Assembly (NCBI GenBank): GCA_914767715.1
Contig: OU612068.1
Location: 19,034,001 to 19,098,000 of the forward strand
Length of the DNA: 64,000 nt
Direction: 5' to 3'
From: Membranipora membranacea
Lineage: Eukaryota; Bryozoa; Gymnolaemata; Cheilostomatida; Membraniporidae
Part shown: one piece after another, positions 22,947-36,400 of the stretch
Numbering within the stretch: the first letter of the stretch is position 1
Layout: each line of letters opens with the position of its first letter
Notes under the pieces: model-generated
What the model was told of the DNA's origin: nothing
Database searches by the model: none
Seen by the model: only the letters and a program-made list of their open reading frames with translations
Position numbers and translations under genes: made by a program

Positions 22947-23247
22947 CCATTGAATTCCATATCTGGAATAGTATCATTAGCTTTCTTTTGCCAAACAATG
23001 GGCTTGCACAAATAGCCAGTCCCTAGTAGCATTCTGAAAAAGCCCAAATCATCCATGTTGAAGGCATTTTATTACTGTCTGCAGTTTTGCAAAGAAGGCA
23101 ATTTCCCAGGCTATTTAATTAATGCGAGTAGGGACAGCCAATCAGATCAATGTCAGATGAGTCCCTGTGTTAAGTGTTCTAACTGCATGATGTTATGATA
23201 CTTTTTCCATTCTATGAGAAGAATTTCATTCTGTGGTATAGGCATAT
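22947..23247. repeat. Dispersed ~300-bp repeat, copy 2
   Basis: Same orientation as 9840-10140; see that entry. Mismatches are scattered and mostly point changes, as expected for two independent old insertions or one old duplication. Confidence 0.7.
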
Positions 23248-25758
23248 TGCAGAAAAGACAATCAAGGTTCACACCCATTTTCAGCTAATCAGCCAGAAAT
23301 TTATTTATAAGTCGGGAATTCAGTGAAGAGCCATGTTCATTGTGAGAAATTTGTCACCAGCTTGCTCAGTCACTACTCGATCATCAATAAACTTTGAATT
23401 AGTTGTGCACAGCTGAACAGAATTGATTTTAGGTCACCATTCATCCGGTTTTGGTCTGCTATTCATGGTCTAGTCTAGGTTCTATGTCCACAAATTGGTG
23501 TGTTGTGACCCCTTTCAACTATCCTGCGTGGGTTTAATATTCCTTACTGTGCTCTTTGTACTTTGCGATGGAAGGTAAAAATAATTTTATTATTGAGCAA
23601 GGAGTTGTGTGATCTAAACCTGTTCTGAGATGATGTCACTGCGATTTCTTCAATATCCAGGGCGGTTTTCCTTTCAGAATTAGCAAGGATCCTCCATATC
23701 AATTGTGTCAAAACCATCGCTCTTTTGGATTTTCAATTACGCAATGTTGTGTGAAATAGGGTAACAAGCCTCTGGAAGTTCCTATTTCTCTCAGCAAAGA
23801 AAACCACATAAAACAATTTGTGTAAGTTTCTGTTAGGAAAGCAGGTACTGCACAAACAAGATAAAAATTTGAAATCATTGTCTGCATTTGGGGTTGCTTT
23901 CCATCCCATAGCTGGTCGACCCGGGATCAACTCCGAATTCGTGGTACTTTGATGAAGCTCCACCGTGGTAGGGTTCTTTGTTTACAAGGGGTAATTACGA
24001 CTCTAGAAACTGGTTATCTACATATTTTCGAGAGTTGCCTGGCCCTGTTGATTACCAAACCGTTTCACAAAGGCCAAGAATTAGAGGCAAACCAGGGTTT
24101 TGTGCAAAACTCTAATACATGGTGAAGGTTACGCTTTACACATGACACGAAGCAATACTCAATGTAGCTGCTGACTGTCCACTGAGTGATACATCCGTTT
24201 TTATTGCGCTCATCACATGGAGATTATGTATATAGAGAATATGTGTATCTCTGATCGTAAGAGTAGTTTTTTAAGTGTGAGTATCCTGGATTCTAGAAAT
24301 TGACCTTGATTTGTCACACCTCATTCCTTCTGACGCTACTTAAGAATCAATCAATGCTCTATCAATCAGAGGTATACATCCATTTGGGTGTATCATGAGA
24401 TCAGTGGGGACCAACAGGCTTAAATCCACTGGAAGCAAGAAAATTCCCTGTTTGGTTCTGTTTTTGTTGAGTTGGCGCGGCTCTTAGCTTGAAATTTTTC
24501 TGTATATAAGTGTCAAGTTTTGATCTATCCTTTTTCACAATGCTTCTATATGATTTAATCTGCTGTTGACCAAAAGGGACTTGTCAGAAACGTTGTATTA
24601 TTCCTAATTTCAAAGGTCCCAGCTTCTAATTACAGACTGTTTTCTTTGACTTTGTCATTGTCAATTTATATTTATAGCATTGATTCATGATGTTAGTTTT
24701 CCAAAAACAAAAAACTTTCTCAGTGTGTAGGGTGCCCTGCGCTTAAAAACTTGAATACTTAGTTTTCTTCTGCATAATCGCTTCATTCATAACTCTATGG
24801 CTTCTTCAAGCTGTTACATTACATCCATCAATGTCAAGGAAGTCATTCTTAGAAACACTAGCGCATGTACAATAATCAATTTGGTGTTGTCTGTGCACTT
24901 CTGTAGCTGTTGTAATCAAAATGTGCTCTACATCAAAAGCCGAAAAATTTTAAATTAGTTTTTATTGGCAAAATGTGAATAGGTCATGTCACTTCTTTCT
25001 GACATCTAGTTGCACAAATTCTCCTCAATCTTGTTTTTGACCTGTAGGTCATATGACTTGTGATGATTTAATACTCATGAATTTAAATATGGCGACTCTG
25101 CCAAGAATTGTCGGATTCACTGGTTAATAAATTAGTGACTTTTGATTGATGAAATTCCACTATACTGAGAATCTTTCAAAAATCTCAAGATAGAATAGTT
25201 AGCAAATTTTCCAATTAACGAAAATGAGAGAATTCAGAATCTAATGAAAAATTGACAGCCTGGAGGGTATTATAGGGTCGGGTTGTCTGAAAGAATAGAT
25301 ACAGCGTTTATTATTGTCATGTATATTGTATAATAATGGTTTGACAATAATTTTTCAATGAATTTGTATAAGTTGTATCTTTTCTAAATGTTATATTCAG
25401 CTGATATTTTGAAGTCTGGGTGAAAGATGAACCTTTGTAAAATGAAGATATACAATGACTACAAACTTTAATGCTGTTTATTTTTAGTTGTGTCCTCTGC
25501 CGAATGTTGATCATGCTGAATTAGTTAGAAGCCTGAGCTTTAGAGCCTCATTTCTTGTCCACCCTCCTCCATGTGAATGGTGAGTTATTCAATACAAAAA
25601 TTAAAGTCTCCACACGAACAACATCTGACTGATAATAAGATCTGAATCTGAGAGTTATGTTATGTTTATCATTTTGATACCACATTACATTAGCTGATAT
25701 GAAATGTTAATTATTATAACACTTTCCCATAATTTTAATACAGCCTATTAAAGACTAA

Positions 25759-26121
25759 CCAAAGACCAAAGCATGTTATGGTCAGGCAGTTACTTATGAT
25801 AAAGTTGTGTCAGATTCGCATGGTAAAAAATTCAATGCTCTTCTTGCTATGAATTATTGATGGTGGAGAAAGTGCCTCCCATAAGGGAAGGCAACTCTCA
25901 TTCTCTGCATTATGATGTCACAATCTCCGGAAAGTGCGTGTTTCTCGTATTGCGCTTCCTAGAGACATAATGCAGTGATGAGGTTTACTTTCTTTTACGG
26001 GAGGCACTTTTTCCGCCATCAATAATTCATGTGGAGTAGAGCATTGAGTTTTTTTACCATGCAAATCTGACACAGCTTTATCATAACTGACTGCATTACT
26101 TTAACATGCATTGGTCTTTGG
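25759..26121. mobile_element. Foldback MITE-like element, ~360 bp
   Basis: Arms 25759-25915 and 25965-26121 are inverted repeats of about 155 bp with roughly 85% match. Landmarks are CCAAAGACCAAAGCATG, GTGTCAGATT.GCATGGTAAA and GAAAGTGCCTCCC. The short central loop is GC-rich for this region. There is no coding capacity. Confidence 0.75.
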
Positions 26122-26483
26122 GTTTATGCATAATCATCATATGCAATCATATAAAAGATAGCCAAATTAGCCAATTAAATGCCATGTTATTACGTAGGCT
26201 TGACGTAAACTTCCTGAAAATAGACCAATGAGACAATGGTTCTATTATGAGTGAGTTTATTTTGAGCCTTGAATTCCTTGCTGCATTTTGGCCAGCCTTT
26301 CCTTTTAAATGCTTGCACATCATGATGCGCAAGTGCCCTACAGGGGCATTAAAATCTTCTCCCTACTAAATATAGTGTAGTAGGGTGTTTAGAATGAGGT
26401 ATCTGCGATTTCTAATATTTCTACATCAAAAACCAATTGCTATCACAGGTGTTTATTTAGCTATAATATATAGCTAAACTCTT

Positions 26484-26536
26484 ATTATGGCCCCGAATCT
26501 GGGAGTATATTATACTCCCAGATTCGGGGCCATTAT
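26484..26536. mobile_element. 43-bp near-perfect palindrome with 5-bp direct flanks
   Basis: The core at 26489-26531 has 21-bp perfect arms (GGCCCCGAATCTGGGAGTATA and its complement) around one T. ATTAT occurs directly before and after. This is GC-rich DNA within an AT-rich neighbourhood and could be a very small inserted element. The 5-bp flank is weak evidence in such DNA. Confidence 0.55.
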
Positions 26537-28997
26537 TAGATTCATCTTGTGGTCTTAAATTATGATGCTGAGGATACAGCATAATATTTAATGCAGAGTT
26601 TTTATCCTCATTCACCAATATGTGATGAATATTGTGCATTATTACAAATGTTACTCCACAGTAGGTGATTGATGTTAAGCGTTTGGTTCGCGGCAGTATA
26701 GCCGATAGAATCAAATGTGTGACCAGTAAACAGCCATATTCATTTTTATAAAGTAATGTTGATCAACTAGTCACTGAAACAAGTCGGGTAGGGAGTCATT
26801 CAATGTTAGTAAGTTAGGGTTTTGAGCTAAATCACCACTATAAATTTAACTAAAACCCGCTGTCTTCTGGCCTTTTAATAGGCAAAATCCTTAATGAAGT
26901 CCTATCAAGCAATTTTGGAACAAGTGAGGAACAATCTGTTCTATTTTCGATTGAATAACTCTTCATGGCTATATCTAAAATGATAAACTGAATGGATGCA
27001 CAAAACTTATAAAAAAATACAGATTTTTATTGTTATCGACTGAGGCAAGCACCCAACTTTTATTGATTGAAATTGAAAGTTCATTCCGGTTTTTTTAGTG
27101 AAATTGTGGCCACTGATTGCGGGTGTACCCCAGCATCAAACTCAGATCCTATCTCTTAGGCATTAGGAATTATTGGTGCAACAGTATTTTCTTGAGTTGT
27201 CTTCTCAGTGAATATGGATATAGTTGCCTTCTCATGCATACTGAGTGTGCAACTCCAAACAAAGTAAATTCTCAATATTTATTATCATGGGGTCGTTACT
27301 TTAGGCAATGTCTACCAGTATAAATGTCTCATCTTTTTATCTAAAATAACATCATAGCAATGCAACATTTTGTTGGGCTATTATCTACGTAACAATCCAA
27401 TTAGTTTACCAATTTGGTTTATCTTGTTTTTGCAATAAGAGCCGGTTACAGGTACTTTTTGCTATTTTTAATAACCACAAAGCCCATGATATCTTTCTTG
27501 TAATCGGTTCTAGTTTTTTTGCGTTGCTTTCACTCTCATAGTGATGGCTCAGATTAGTGGTACACCTATAATTGATTAGTGTCTTCCTGTTTTAAGATTA
27601 ACAACGCCCCTGTTAATCTTATAACTTATAATCATTATAAGCGTTTCCGGTTCTTCATTATCTATACCAGCACTCTCACATACACCGATGATATAAAAGT
27701 GATACGTGTCAACCCTTATGTAACTAGCAACTCAACACATTGCCACCACCATTAGGCTGAACATTCACTATTGGTATCATAAAATGTCAACGAACCCTGA
27801 TCGACCGAAAAGTTCCTTTGATCAACTGTTCTTAATTAACTATATTGCCCAGTATTGCCACAGCTTGACTCGCCCTAGGGCACCAGGTGCATATACATTT
27901 AGTGTGTCAAATTATGATTGATGTTAATTAAAAATGATAATTGAAAAAAAAAAGATTATCGCTTTCAAGTTGTGTAATGCGTGTAAATGGTTGGATTAGG
28001 AAAAATTATATAAATCCTTATGATAAACCCACCGTAGCAGGGTTGTTTCTATTACGTTTCAATCTGATACGCAAATGTAAAATTTGAAACCACAAGGCTA
28101 GCCAATGTCCAATAGCAGCACAGATTTCCCCATATTTCAGAGTGGGTAGTGGTTGATCAAAACAGCTTTTAATGAGATTATTCCTATAGATAATACTTTG
28201 ACTGAATAATTTTGATCAAAGGCAACATATTTATTTATAAGAACCCTTGTGTTTATTTACTGCATATCTCATAAATATAGGGATATTGATCGATTGTTGT
28301 GGGGCATTGGCTATTTGTTGTTAGTTGTTTTTACCAGAATACAATCATCTACTTAACAAATTAGTCCGCTAGTAAGCACATTGTCTACTTGGATCAAAAT
28401 TAAGGACTAATATGATTAGTAGACCCCCTAGATCAATTTTTATCCAGTTTGGGCTGCTTCACTTTACCTTAACGATTAGCAGTAGGCAAAAAATTGAGCA
28501 CCTTTCGCTTGTCGCTTATCAGAAGAGTGGGGGCAACTCCAAATACAGGTGAACTTATCCCGCTGACCCCAAGCTGACCTTTCAAATGCATCCGGGTTTT
28601 TTCAAAATAATATGTTATGATATTAGTATTTATGTCTTCAGATGTTGAGTAAATTTTAAGCGTAAACAAGCCTAGACAGTGAAAAACCATTTCAATCTCG
28701 TGACCTTCAGTTCACCCCATAGACATTTTTAAAATATCCAGTGAAATATTTCATGAACTGAAAAAATTAGCTTGTATGAATAAGGTCGTGGCTTCCAGAA
28801 AGCCTTTCAAGAATAATGCTAGCTGCATACTAGATGTAGAGGACTGCATGTGCAGTGAAAAAAAAGAAGATTTCAAATAGTCAATAAAAAAAAAGCCCAT
28901 CAATCAAACTTATTGCTTATTAATTGTTTAGTTTATTTTTTAGGAATGGTAAATGTCACATGTCAGTTGGAAAAAAATAGTGTCAAAATTGGGTTGA

Positions 28998-29056
28998 CTC
29001 TTGTCAGAGCTGTGGCTGGAATTGATATTCAAATCGAGCCACCGCTCTGACAAGAG
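28998..29056. repeat. Hairpin, 20-bp arms
   Basis: CTCTTGTCAGAGCTGTGGCT pairs with its complement at 29037-29056 with one mismatch, around a 19-nt loop. No function is apparent. Confidence 0.6.
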
Positions 29057-30442
29057 ACTTTAAGAAGCTTGTATGAAATCAAAAGTTCACTTAGTCCGTC
29101 ATTCTGACAATAATGAGATTGAGCGTTTGCGTAGATTCTATGTAGATCTGAGGAACATCTGCAGTAATCCTATCATAAGTAATTATATTATTTTGTCAAG
29201 ATTTTTTACGATTTGTCGTAATCGTTTGTAGTACTTTAATCAATGTCTTGCTGTTCCCTACTTGACACCGAAACTTTCGCATGGAATGTTAATGTCCAAG
29301 TTGTGTGAAGTGCCGTCCATTACTAAAAAACGAGGAACCCAAATATCGAGGGAAAGTTAAAGCGATTCATGTTGAAACAGTACAATGGTACCAAGTGATG
29401 GCATATTTTGGATTGAGTTATTTTTACCCAATAGGAAAATAGACCTCTTTCCAATAAAAATCTATGACATCATATGATATTATAGTCGCAACCCTGCCTT
29501 CATATTGATGATTTGATGTAAGGCTGTGGTTTTGTGAGAAATTATACATTGATGCCTTTCTGATGCCTCATTGCAAAAAATATAGCTCCTCCCATCATAT
29601 TCGACAGGCTCTCATCCTTACATGCATTTACTGGGATTTCCATTATTGAAATTGGTCACGTGACCCATCAATCAATGCCAGCCATGTGTAACAAGGAATG
29701 CAGCTGGTTTCAATAACAATCTACTTAATATTCAAGATGATTGCCTGCCGCCAAGTTCTTGGCATAGCTTTCAGTATTCAGAGCCCAGCATATTTTACTT
29801 GGCTAGCGACCACATGCCAACTGGCCAACATGCCAACTGGCATAACCAATAGAAAAACTATAAAAACGGATCGATTCACTTGCCTTATTCTTATGTCAAA
29901 TTGGCAAATCATTGAATGTTGAGTGGGGTACATTTGTAATAAACATGTTTTTTACTTGACAGTGAAGAAATCTTGGAAGTGCTGGATCCGGTTAAGGTTG
30001 ATGAATGTGATTGAGCGATAGCTGTTTGGGCAGATCTTGCTGTGCTGGTTAGCTTTTTTCTTATGACTGTGGTATACACCCCCACCCTCTCCCCCTCCCG
30101 CATGCTAGAATGTAACTATTAGGAGCCAATAACGTCAGCAGGTGCCTAATCTAGTAATGTCTACGTGTCTAGTCTAGACATCACTAACATACAGTGTCAA
30201 CTAAGTTAACTAATACAAAGTGAAAGTCTGTGTTTTGTTAAAAGTCATTTTGCTGCTGCACTAACAAATTTCTAGCCTACCATAAAATAACCCGTGTATG
30301 ACTCGGTGAACAAAGAACCAGCACAGTTATCATCTGCGATTGATTTGAGAATAATAAAGAAATTTGATACCCAAAAGGAATGTTTAAATTGACTTATTAT
30401 GGCCTGATATATGTGCTACAATGCATTTTTTTCACTTAACAG

Positions 30443-30490
30443 AATACATGGCTGAGGTGGTAGATCTAACACATAGTGATGGGGATCAAG
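30443..30490 (+). other. Start exon of the zinc-finger gene, encoding an N-terminal SIM
   Basis: A polypyrimidine-AACAG acceptor precedes five untranslated bases and ATG. Fourteen codons end in phase 1 at a GTTAGT donor, fitting the phase of the next exon at 34333. The acceptor implies an upstream noncoding exon that I did not find. If this exon is not used, an in-frame ATG at 35087 would give a shorter protein lacking the first SIM. Confidence 0.7.
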
Positions 30491-33400
30491 GTTAGTGAAA
30501 CATTCTGAGAATTATTTAGCTTGAGGTCATTTTCTCAACCTGTGTGCGCTTGTTCCTGAGGTGATCTTAGACATGGAATATGTGATGTGTAATGTTAAGA
30601 TGACAAAACCTGCCATGGTCCATCCATGTATTTGATCAGTTGATGGAAATCTGTCGTCTGTTCTTTTGGATGACCTCAAGTGCGGAGTATCAATGTTAGC
30701 ATTGTGAGCACAGTCTGTATGCCTCTTTGAAAGCTCCAACATAGCCATATGTCAGAAAGATCATGCCACATCTCTTTGTCAATAAACAAGATGGCCGACT
30801 TGTGAAAAGTAAATGAACCTGGGAAATGAAGACAGGAAAACAGGATGTATGTTTAGTTATCCCAGGGTTTATTTTGCTTTTTTGTCCAATTAACAAATTT
30901 ATCAGTAAAACCAAACTGATGTGGGTGGGTGGTGTCTTGGGGTGTGTTTTAGCATAATAGAGATCCCAAAATGGGTCATTGCCTATTTTGGGTACATCCT
31001 CTTTTGTTAATACCCAAAAATAGAATTATTTTGGGTAAGACCAAGTGGAGGGCCATACTTAAAATACAGTGAGAATGTTTGTGGTTGAAAACCGGTGATG
31101 GTGGATTTGAAACACTACTGAATTCAACAGCCTAAGTGTATGGCTGTTGAATTTAGTAACTCTGCTTCTGTTCTGTGTACTCGCCATTGTTCAATGTTGT
31201 GTGGTCAGTGATTGATTGATTGCCTGTCTGAAACAGGCAATCAGACAGGCAATCAATTGCTTGTTAGGTTTTGTTTAGGTTTGTTGTTAGGTTGAATTAG
31301 TGGAGCAACCGAAGTTGAATGATCTGTTCAGTGTGTTCAGTATGAGTGTGCATAATTCCATATAACAGGGGTGAATGGACCACACCAATCATTCTGCAAT
31401 ATGCGATAGTCATGCCTTCCTTGTATAGACATAAACTTCTCAAACAGCTTATTCATCACTTGCGCATTAATTATAATTACCTAAGCTTTCCTGTCACTGC
31501 TTTGCCCTTGGGTTTTGGAAAATTGCCATAAATTGATTACTGTTGCTGTGATCCTGGTTCATAAAACAAGTAGGTATGTATATGTTGAATATAATTATTA
31601 TTCAATGGGATGACGGCAGGGAGTGTTCAATGTGACATCCTTCAAAATGAGAATTCATTGCTTAGAAACAAAATCCCGTGCGTCATCAAACTAGACAGCC
31701 ATGGTGTTCATATTACCCAACCGTTGTTCTCATAATACTACTATACACCATCAAGCCCATGTTCTCTACTCTAATAAAAGCAATCAAAAAGTTGATGCAA
31801 TCGCATATGGAATGTTGTAAATATTTCATTGAAATCAATATCTTAGATCAATATCAAGTTTCAGTAATACATGCCATACACTGCTCTGCCCATGTCAACA
31901 TAACATCAATCCTAAGTGATCACATTTTTGTACTGAGTAATTATATTTGTGTACCTAGATATTCTTGAACACGCCTTGTCTCTGGAGTCTCATGAATAAA
32001 ACCCTGAACGATGCTTAAAGTACACCTAAGTCAGAATGACATTCAATCTGGACCAGCGTGTTTCTTTCTGATTGGTTCATTTTCAAAGAGACGTCCTTGA
32101 CCTCTGAAGCTTTATATCAACACTGAACTTGGTATGATGTCCTTATCAGCAAAATTGACACTTTGACCGTGTTTCTTCCTGGAAAAAACTAATCAGTGTG
32201 TGTATGAGTTAGTTAGAAGTGATTTCATGCTTTTAATATGAAAGTCACCAAATTCCTTTCATGATATTCATTGTTGAGGGCATCTTTTTCTCTCATCAAC
32301 TGTGGACAAAATTATACTGGTTTCATCATCATAATGGCAATTCTTTGTCTGATAATGAATGATAAGATATGATAAGAATGATCAAAGCTAGAATATGTAG
32401 TAGCAAGGCTTCAAGTCTGCTGTTAATGTAATCAATGTTTGGCACTCCAAACATTACTTATTGTTATGTTCGCTGTAATATGTTGCTGGAGCCCCTTGAT
32501 TTATATACATCACATGAACATGACTGCTCATAAGATTGCCAATTCACAAACAAAGACTCCATGATGTCTACTAATGAGATATGAGGGATAATTATAGATG
32601 TCATTGATTAGCCTTAATGTATGCAGTTTGTGGTCTGAGCCTTAGTTTATGGGTACATTGATAAATAGGGTGTATAAACAGGCTAAGCATGGACTAGTTT
32701 TAGGATATTGCACCCACCGGCCATTATACGTGACATTTACTATAGTTTATCATGTATCGTTTTATACCTTTATCAGCTATTGATAATTGTTAAAGGTTGT
32801 GAGTAATGTATGTGGCAATCGGATAACATGAATATGGTATCTCTCTTGCTACAATGACTGCTTCACTACATTGCAACTGTGTATTTTGTATTTTTTGCAC
32901 CACAAATAAAACAAGGAAATCAAGCGGTCTAAAAGTGACATTTTTCCGAACCGATATACTGGCTTATCTTAGGAGCTGCTTCTCACCTAGTTTAATAATC
33001 TCGGAATCCCTGAACCACACAAATGAGTGATAGCCATTGCATCTTGCCACATCTTACAGTGATTAACTTACAATTACTATAATCCATAATTATGATAATA
33101 TTTTAATGTTGGGGTATAATTGGTACTTATACCTTATTAGCAATATTTACGTATGTTTTTTTACTAGCTATTCCAAGGGATCAATCATGTTAATAACCCG
33201 TTGTGATAGTTTGACGCCTTTTAAAACTTGACTCATTGCTTAACCTGGGACCTGAAGGCTGTAGATCCATAGACCTTGTCTGTTGGTAGGGCTGAGACCT
33301 TCGAGCTGTTGGCCTGCAACCTGTAACACTCTTTGGGATGTGGCAGCTATTTGTATTCCTCTGCAGACCCACTTCACCCATTTTTATGGAACATATATTC

Positions 33401-36400
33401 TGATTGCCTCCACTTGAAAAACACCCCTTTATAGCAGGCTTTCCTCAAGGAGGCCAGTGGCTACAGTGAGCTAACATGCAGAGTTGGCTTTGCAACATAG
33501 CTTTTGTTTGATCAATAAAGTTGTAGCTAAGTTTTGTGGATCCTGGATAGTGAAGAATAAGATAACGTACTGTGCTAAGCTAGGCAAGTTTCACATCCAA
33601 TTCCAAGATGGAATGAAGTGAAACAAGGCACAGCGGTGACACACAACACAATGTTGATGGAGGTACCGTCTGTTGCAGCAATGAATGAGGGAGTTCATTG
33701 GTTGAAGTCATGTGGTTTCTTACACGAAAATATTAGGGTTGAAACGGATCATGTGAGTCTGCATTTTTAGGGATGTGGCAGGCTGTTTGAAAACAAACTG
33801 AACTTGTAAGATGTGAAACTGCTCAACTGTAAAAGAGTGTACTAGTATAGAAGGTAGCCACTACTACTTAAGGGTCAATTCAGATTGGATTAAGTGATAA
33901 ACACCTTGGCTCTATACATAGAAAGAGGTGTCAATACCCTGACCACCATGCTAAAGGTTCACCTGGTTTGTCATTGGGCAATGGCATTGGCTGCAGCGTC
34001 CATATTTGACTAGCCATTATATTTTGCATGCAATAATATCACAGAGTAAGGATATATCCTTACTCTGTGATAATATTATCATGCTTCAGGATTTGATGAT
34101 AGCGTAGCTCACAGCTTACGTGTACATGGTATTGGTATAAGTGTACGGTTACTGTCATATGAGAATGTTTTAGACTCGGTCAAGTGGTTAACATTGTTAT
34201 CAGTTGATTCAGCAAACATTTATGGGATCTGATGATCGTATAAGTCATGTGACAAAAACTACACTCCTATGCTCTCATAGGATCATTGCTGTACTAGGCC
34301 TACATATTGGCATCAGGATCATTCTTTTACAGACTTGCCAAGTATTAGCAACACTTCAGCTAAATCACAAAGGAGAACGTTGAGAGCTAGAAACAACAAA
34401 GCTGATCAATATGAAACTGCTTTAGTAAAACCTGATAAAGACGGCAGTCTCAAACAATCTGAGAGCACAGCAACACAGCATTTGGAAAGCAAACAAGTAA
34501 GTTAATTCACTATTGTCAGAGCATACAATTGATTGTATGGGTAACAACAATCAAATCAGCATTCATCCACAGCTGCAAACAAAGGGTTTTTCAGCAGCGA
34601 TCAAATAAGAATCCGATTACATTAATGGAAAAATGCACCAAGACAAAGAGCGATGTATAAGCCTAAGCCTAAAGCACTGTTTATTCAGCACTGTTTATTC
34701 AGTTTAATGCGAGGTATGTTCAATGTTCACTGGACCATTTTTTTACTTGATCCGAGGGAACGACCACATCATTGTGTAAATGTGAGATTATGAATGCTAA
34801 AATAATACTGGTCTGTGGTAATTAAATTCATTTGGTGCGTAAAGCTAGAATTGGACACATGGTGAGAAAGGTAAGTGGGTGTGTGTATTTAATAAACCAT
34901 TGACAAAATTATCTATTGAATAAACATTGTGGTGGGAAACTGGTAGGTTATTATTCTCGCTTGTGGCTGTTCCTCGGCAAATCTTTCTGGTGGGGAATAT
35001 TCATATTGTTTTCACAAGTTTATTAACCATTGGATTAGTTGATTTTAAGTCTCATTCATTTCCTCTTGTAGCATAATCAAAGCAATATGCAGTCACTTGT
35101 TGGAAAGAATGTCAGCTGGAGTGGCAGCCAGTTCAAGGTACCGCATGGTAAATCCAAAAGTCTTGTACCAGTGCCTGTTGCACTCAAATGTCCTGGCTGT
35201 AAATATCAAACGGAATGGCGACATGACTATGCAATGCACTTGTCGAAATGTGACCAAGCTCGATCGATCATACAACCTCAGACACCTGGGCAGTATTTGG
35301 CTCAATTTCTGAAAATTCCTACCAACCAAGCTAACATGGTGGTAGCTCAGCAGTTCACTTCACCAACTCGTACTAACACTGCGTATTCTGATAAACGGTT
35401 CAAACAAAATGCAAACCTTCCTCTGCGTCACATCCTGCATAAACAGAAAGACCTGTTACCGCCACCACCATCCTACTCCGAACATGTTTCTACTGTGAGG
35501 CACACTATGCCACTCCCCCCTAGATTGCAGCAGAATCCACAAATTCCACTGCGTTCCAATCCTCAGACAGGTGTGCAACATCAGCAGCCAAAATATTTAG
35601 TGCCATCAGAAGTACCAGTAGATCTGTCTATATCACCTGTTGAGAAAAAGAAACCTGATCAGACCGTGAAGGCTGGTGCTATAAAGAGAAAAGCAAAGGA
35701 ACCCTGCTCTATGCCAACCAAAGTTCGAGCACCTCTCGTCACACTGCCACCACCTACTGCGCCAATATTTGCCTGTACCCATTGTTCCTTCCGTACTGAC
35801 ATGCAAGAGAAAATGGAAGTACATATTCGTAAACATGAATTTGTACCGCCGCCAAAGCCACATGTTCCTTCACAGGGGAATATTGTCCCAGTTGCCATGC
35901 CTATAATTCCTGTTCCAGTACCACGAACATTCACTTGCAATCATTGTACATTTAGGACATCCTCAGAGCTCTGCATGGTTCGTCACCTTTTATCAAAACA
36001 CAGGACCCAGCTTCTACCAAGAAGTAAAATGACTAATAACAATAACTGTAAAATATTCTCCTGTTCTTTCTGCAATTACTTGACAACTGAAGCAAAGATG
36101 GTAGATCACATGCTACATCATTACAAAAATCACCCGCCATGTGGAAGTTGTTCGTCGTGTCAGAACTGGCAACACCCATTCCACAATTCAAAACCTAAGA
36201 ATGTTCAGGTAATTCAAAAACCACCCAAAGACCCATCTCCTAAGAAGACTGAATCAATCCCTACTTCTTTGGCCAAAACTCAGCAATCAAACAGCCTGAT
36301 ATTGTGTACTTTCTGTGGGAAGCAATTTCCTGTGCAGGGACTCTTACAGGCTCATATCTTAGCAGAGCACATGAATGTGGGGCCAATCATTGCTATCAGA

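Larger units (their letters stand above)
19961..30447. other. Intergenic / 5' flanks between divergent FOG and the zinc-finger gene
   Basis: No conserved coding exon was recognised in this 10.5-kb stretch between the two start codons. It must hold the FOG promoter and 5' UTR on the left and the promoter and any 5' noncoding exons of the + strand gene on the right; the exon at 30443 begins with an acceptor, so at least one noncoding exon lies upstream. Visible structure is limited to the foldbacks and hairpins listed separately. Confidence 0.55.

Noticed and set aside
22724-23056. 110-residue minus-strand frame
   Set aside because: Part of the second copy of the same dispersed repeat; no known motif and no conserved length between copies.
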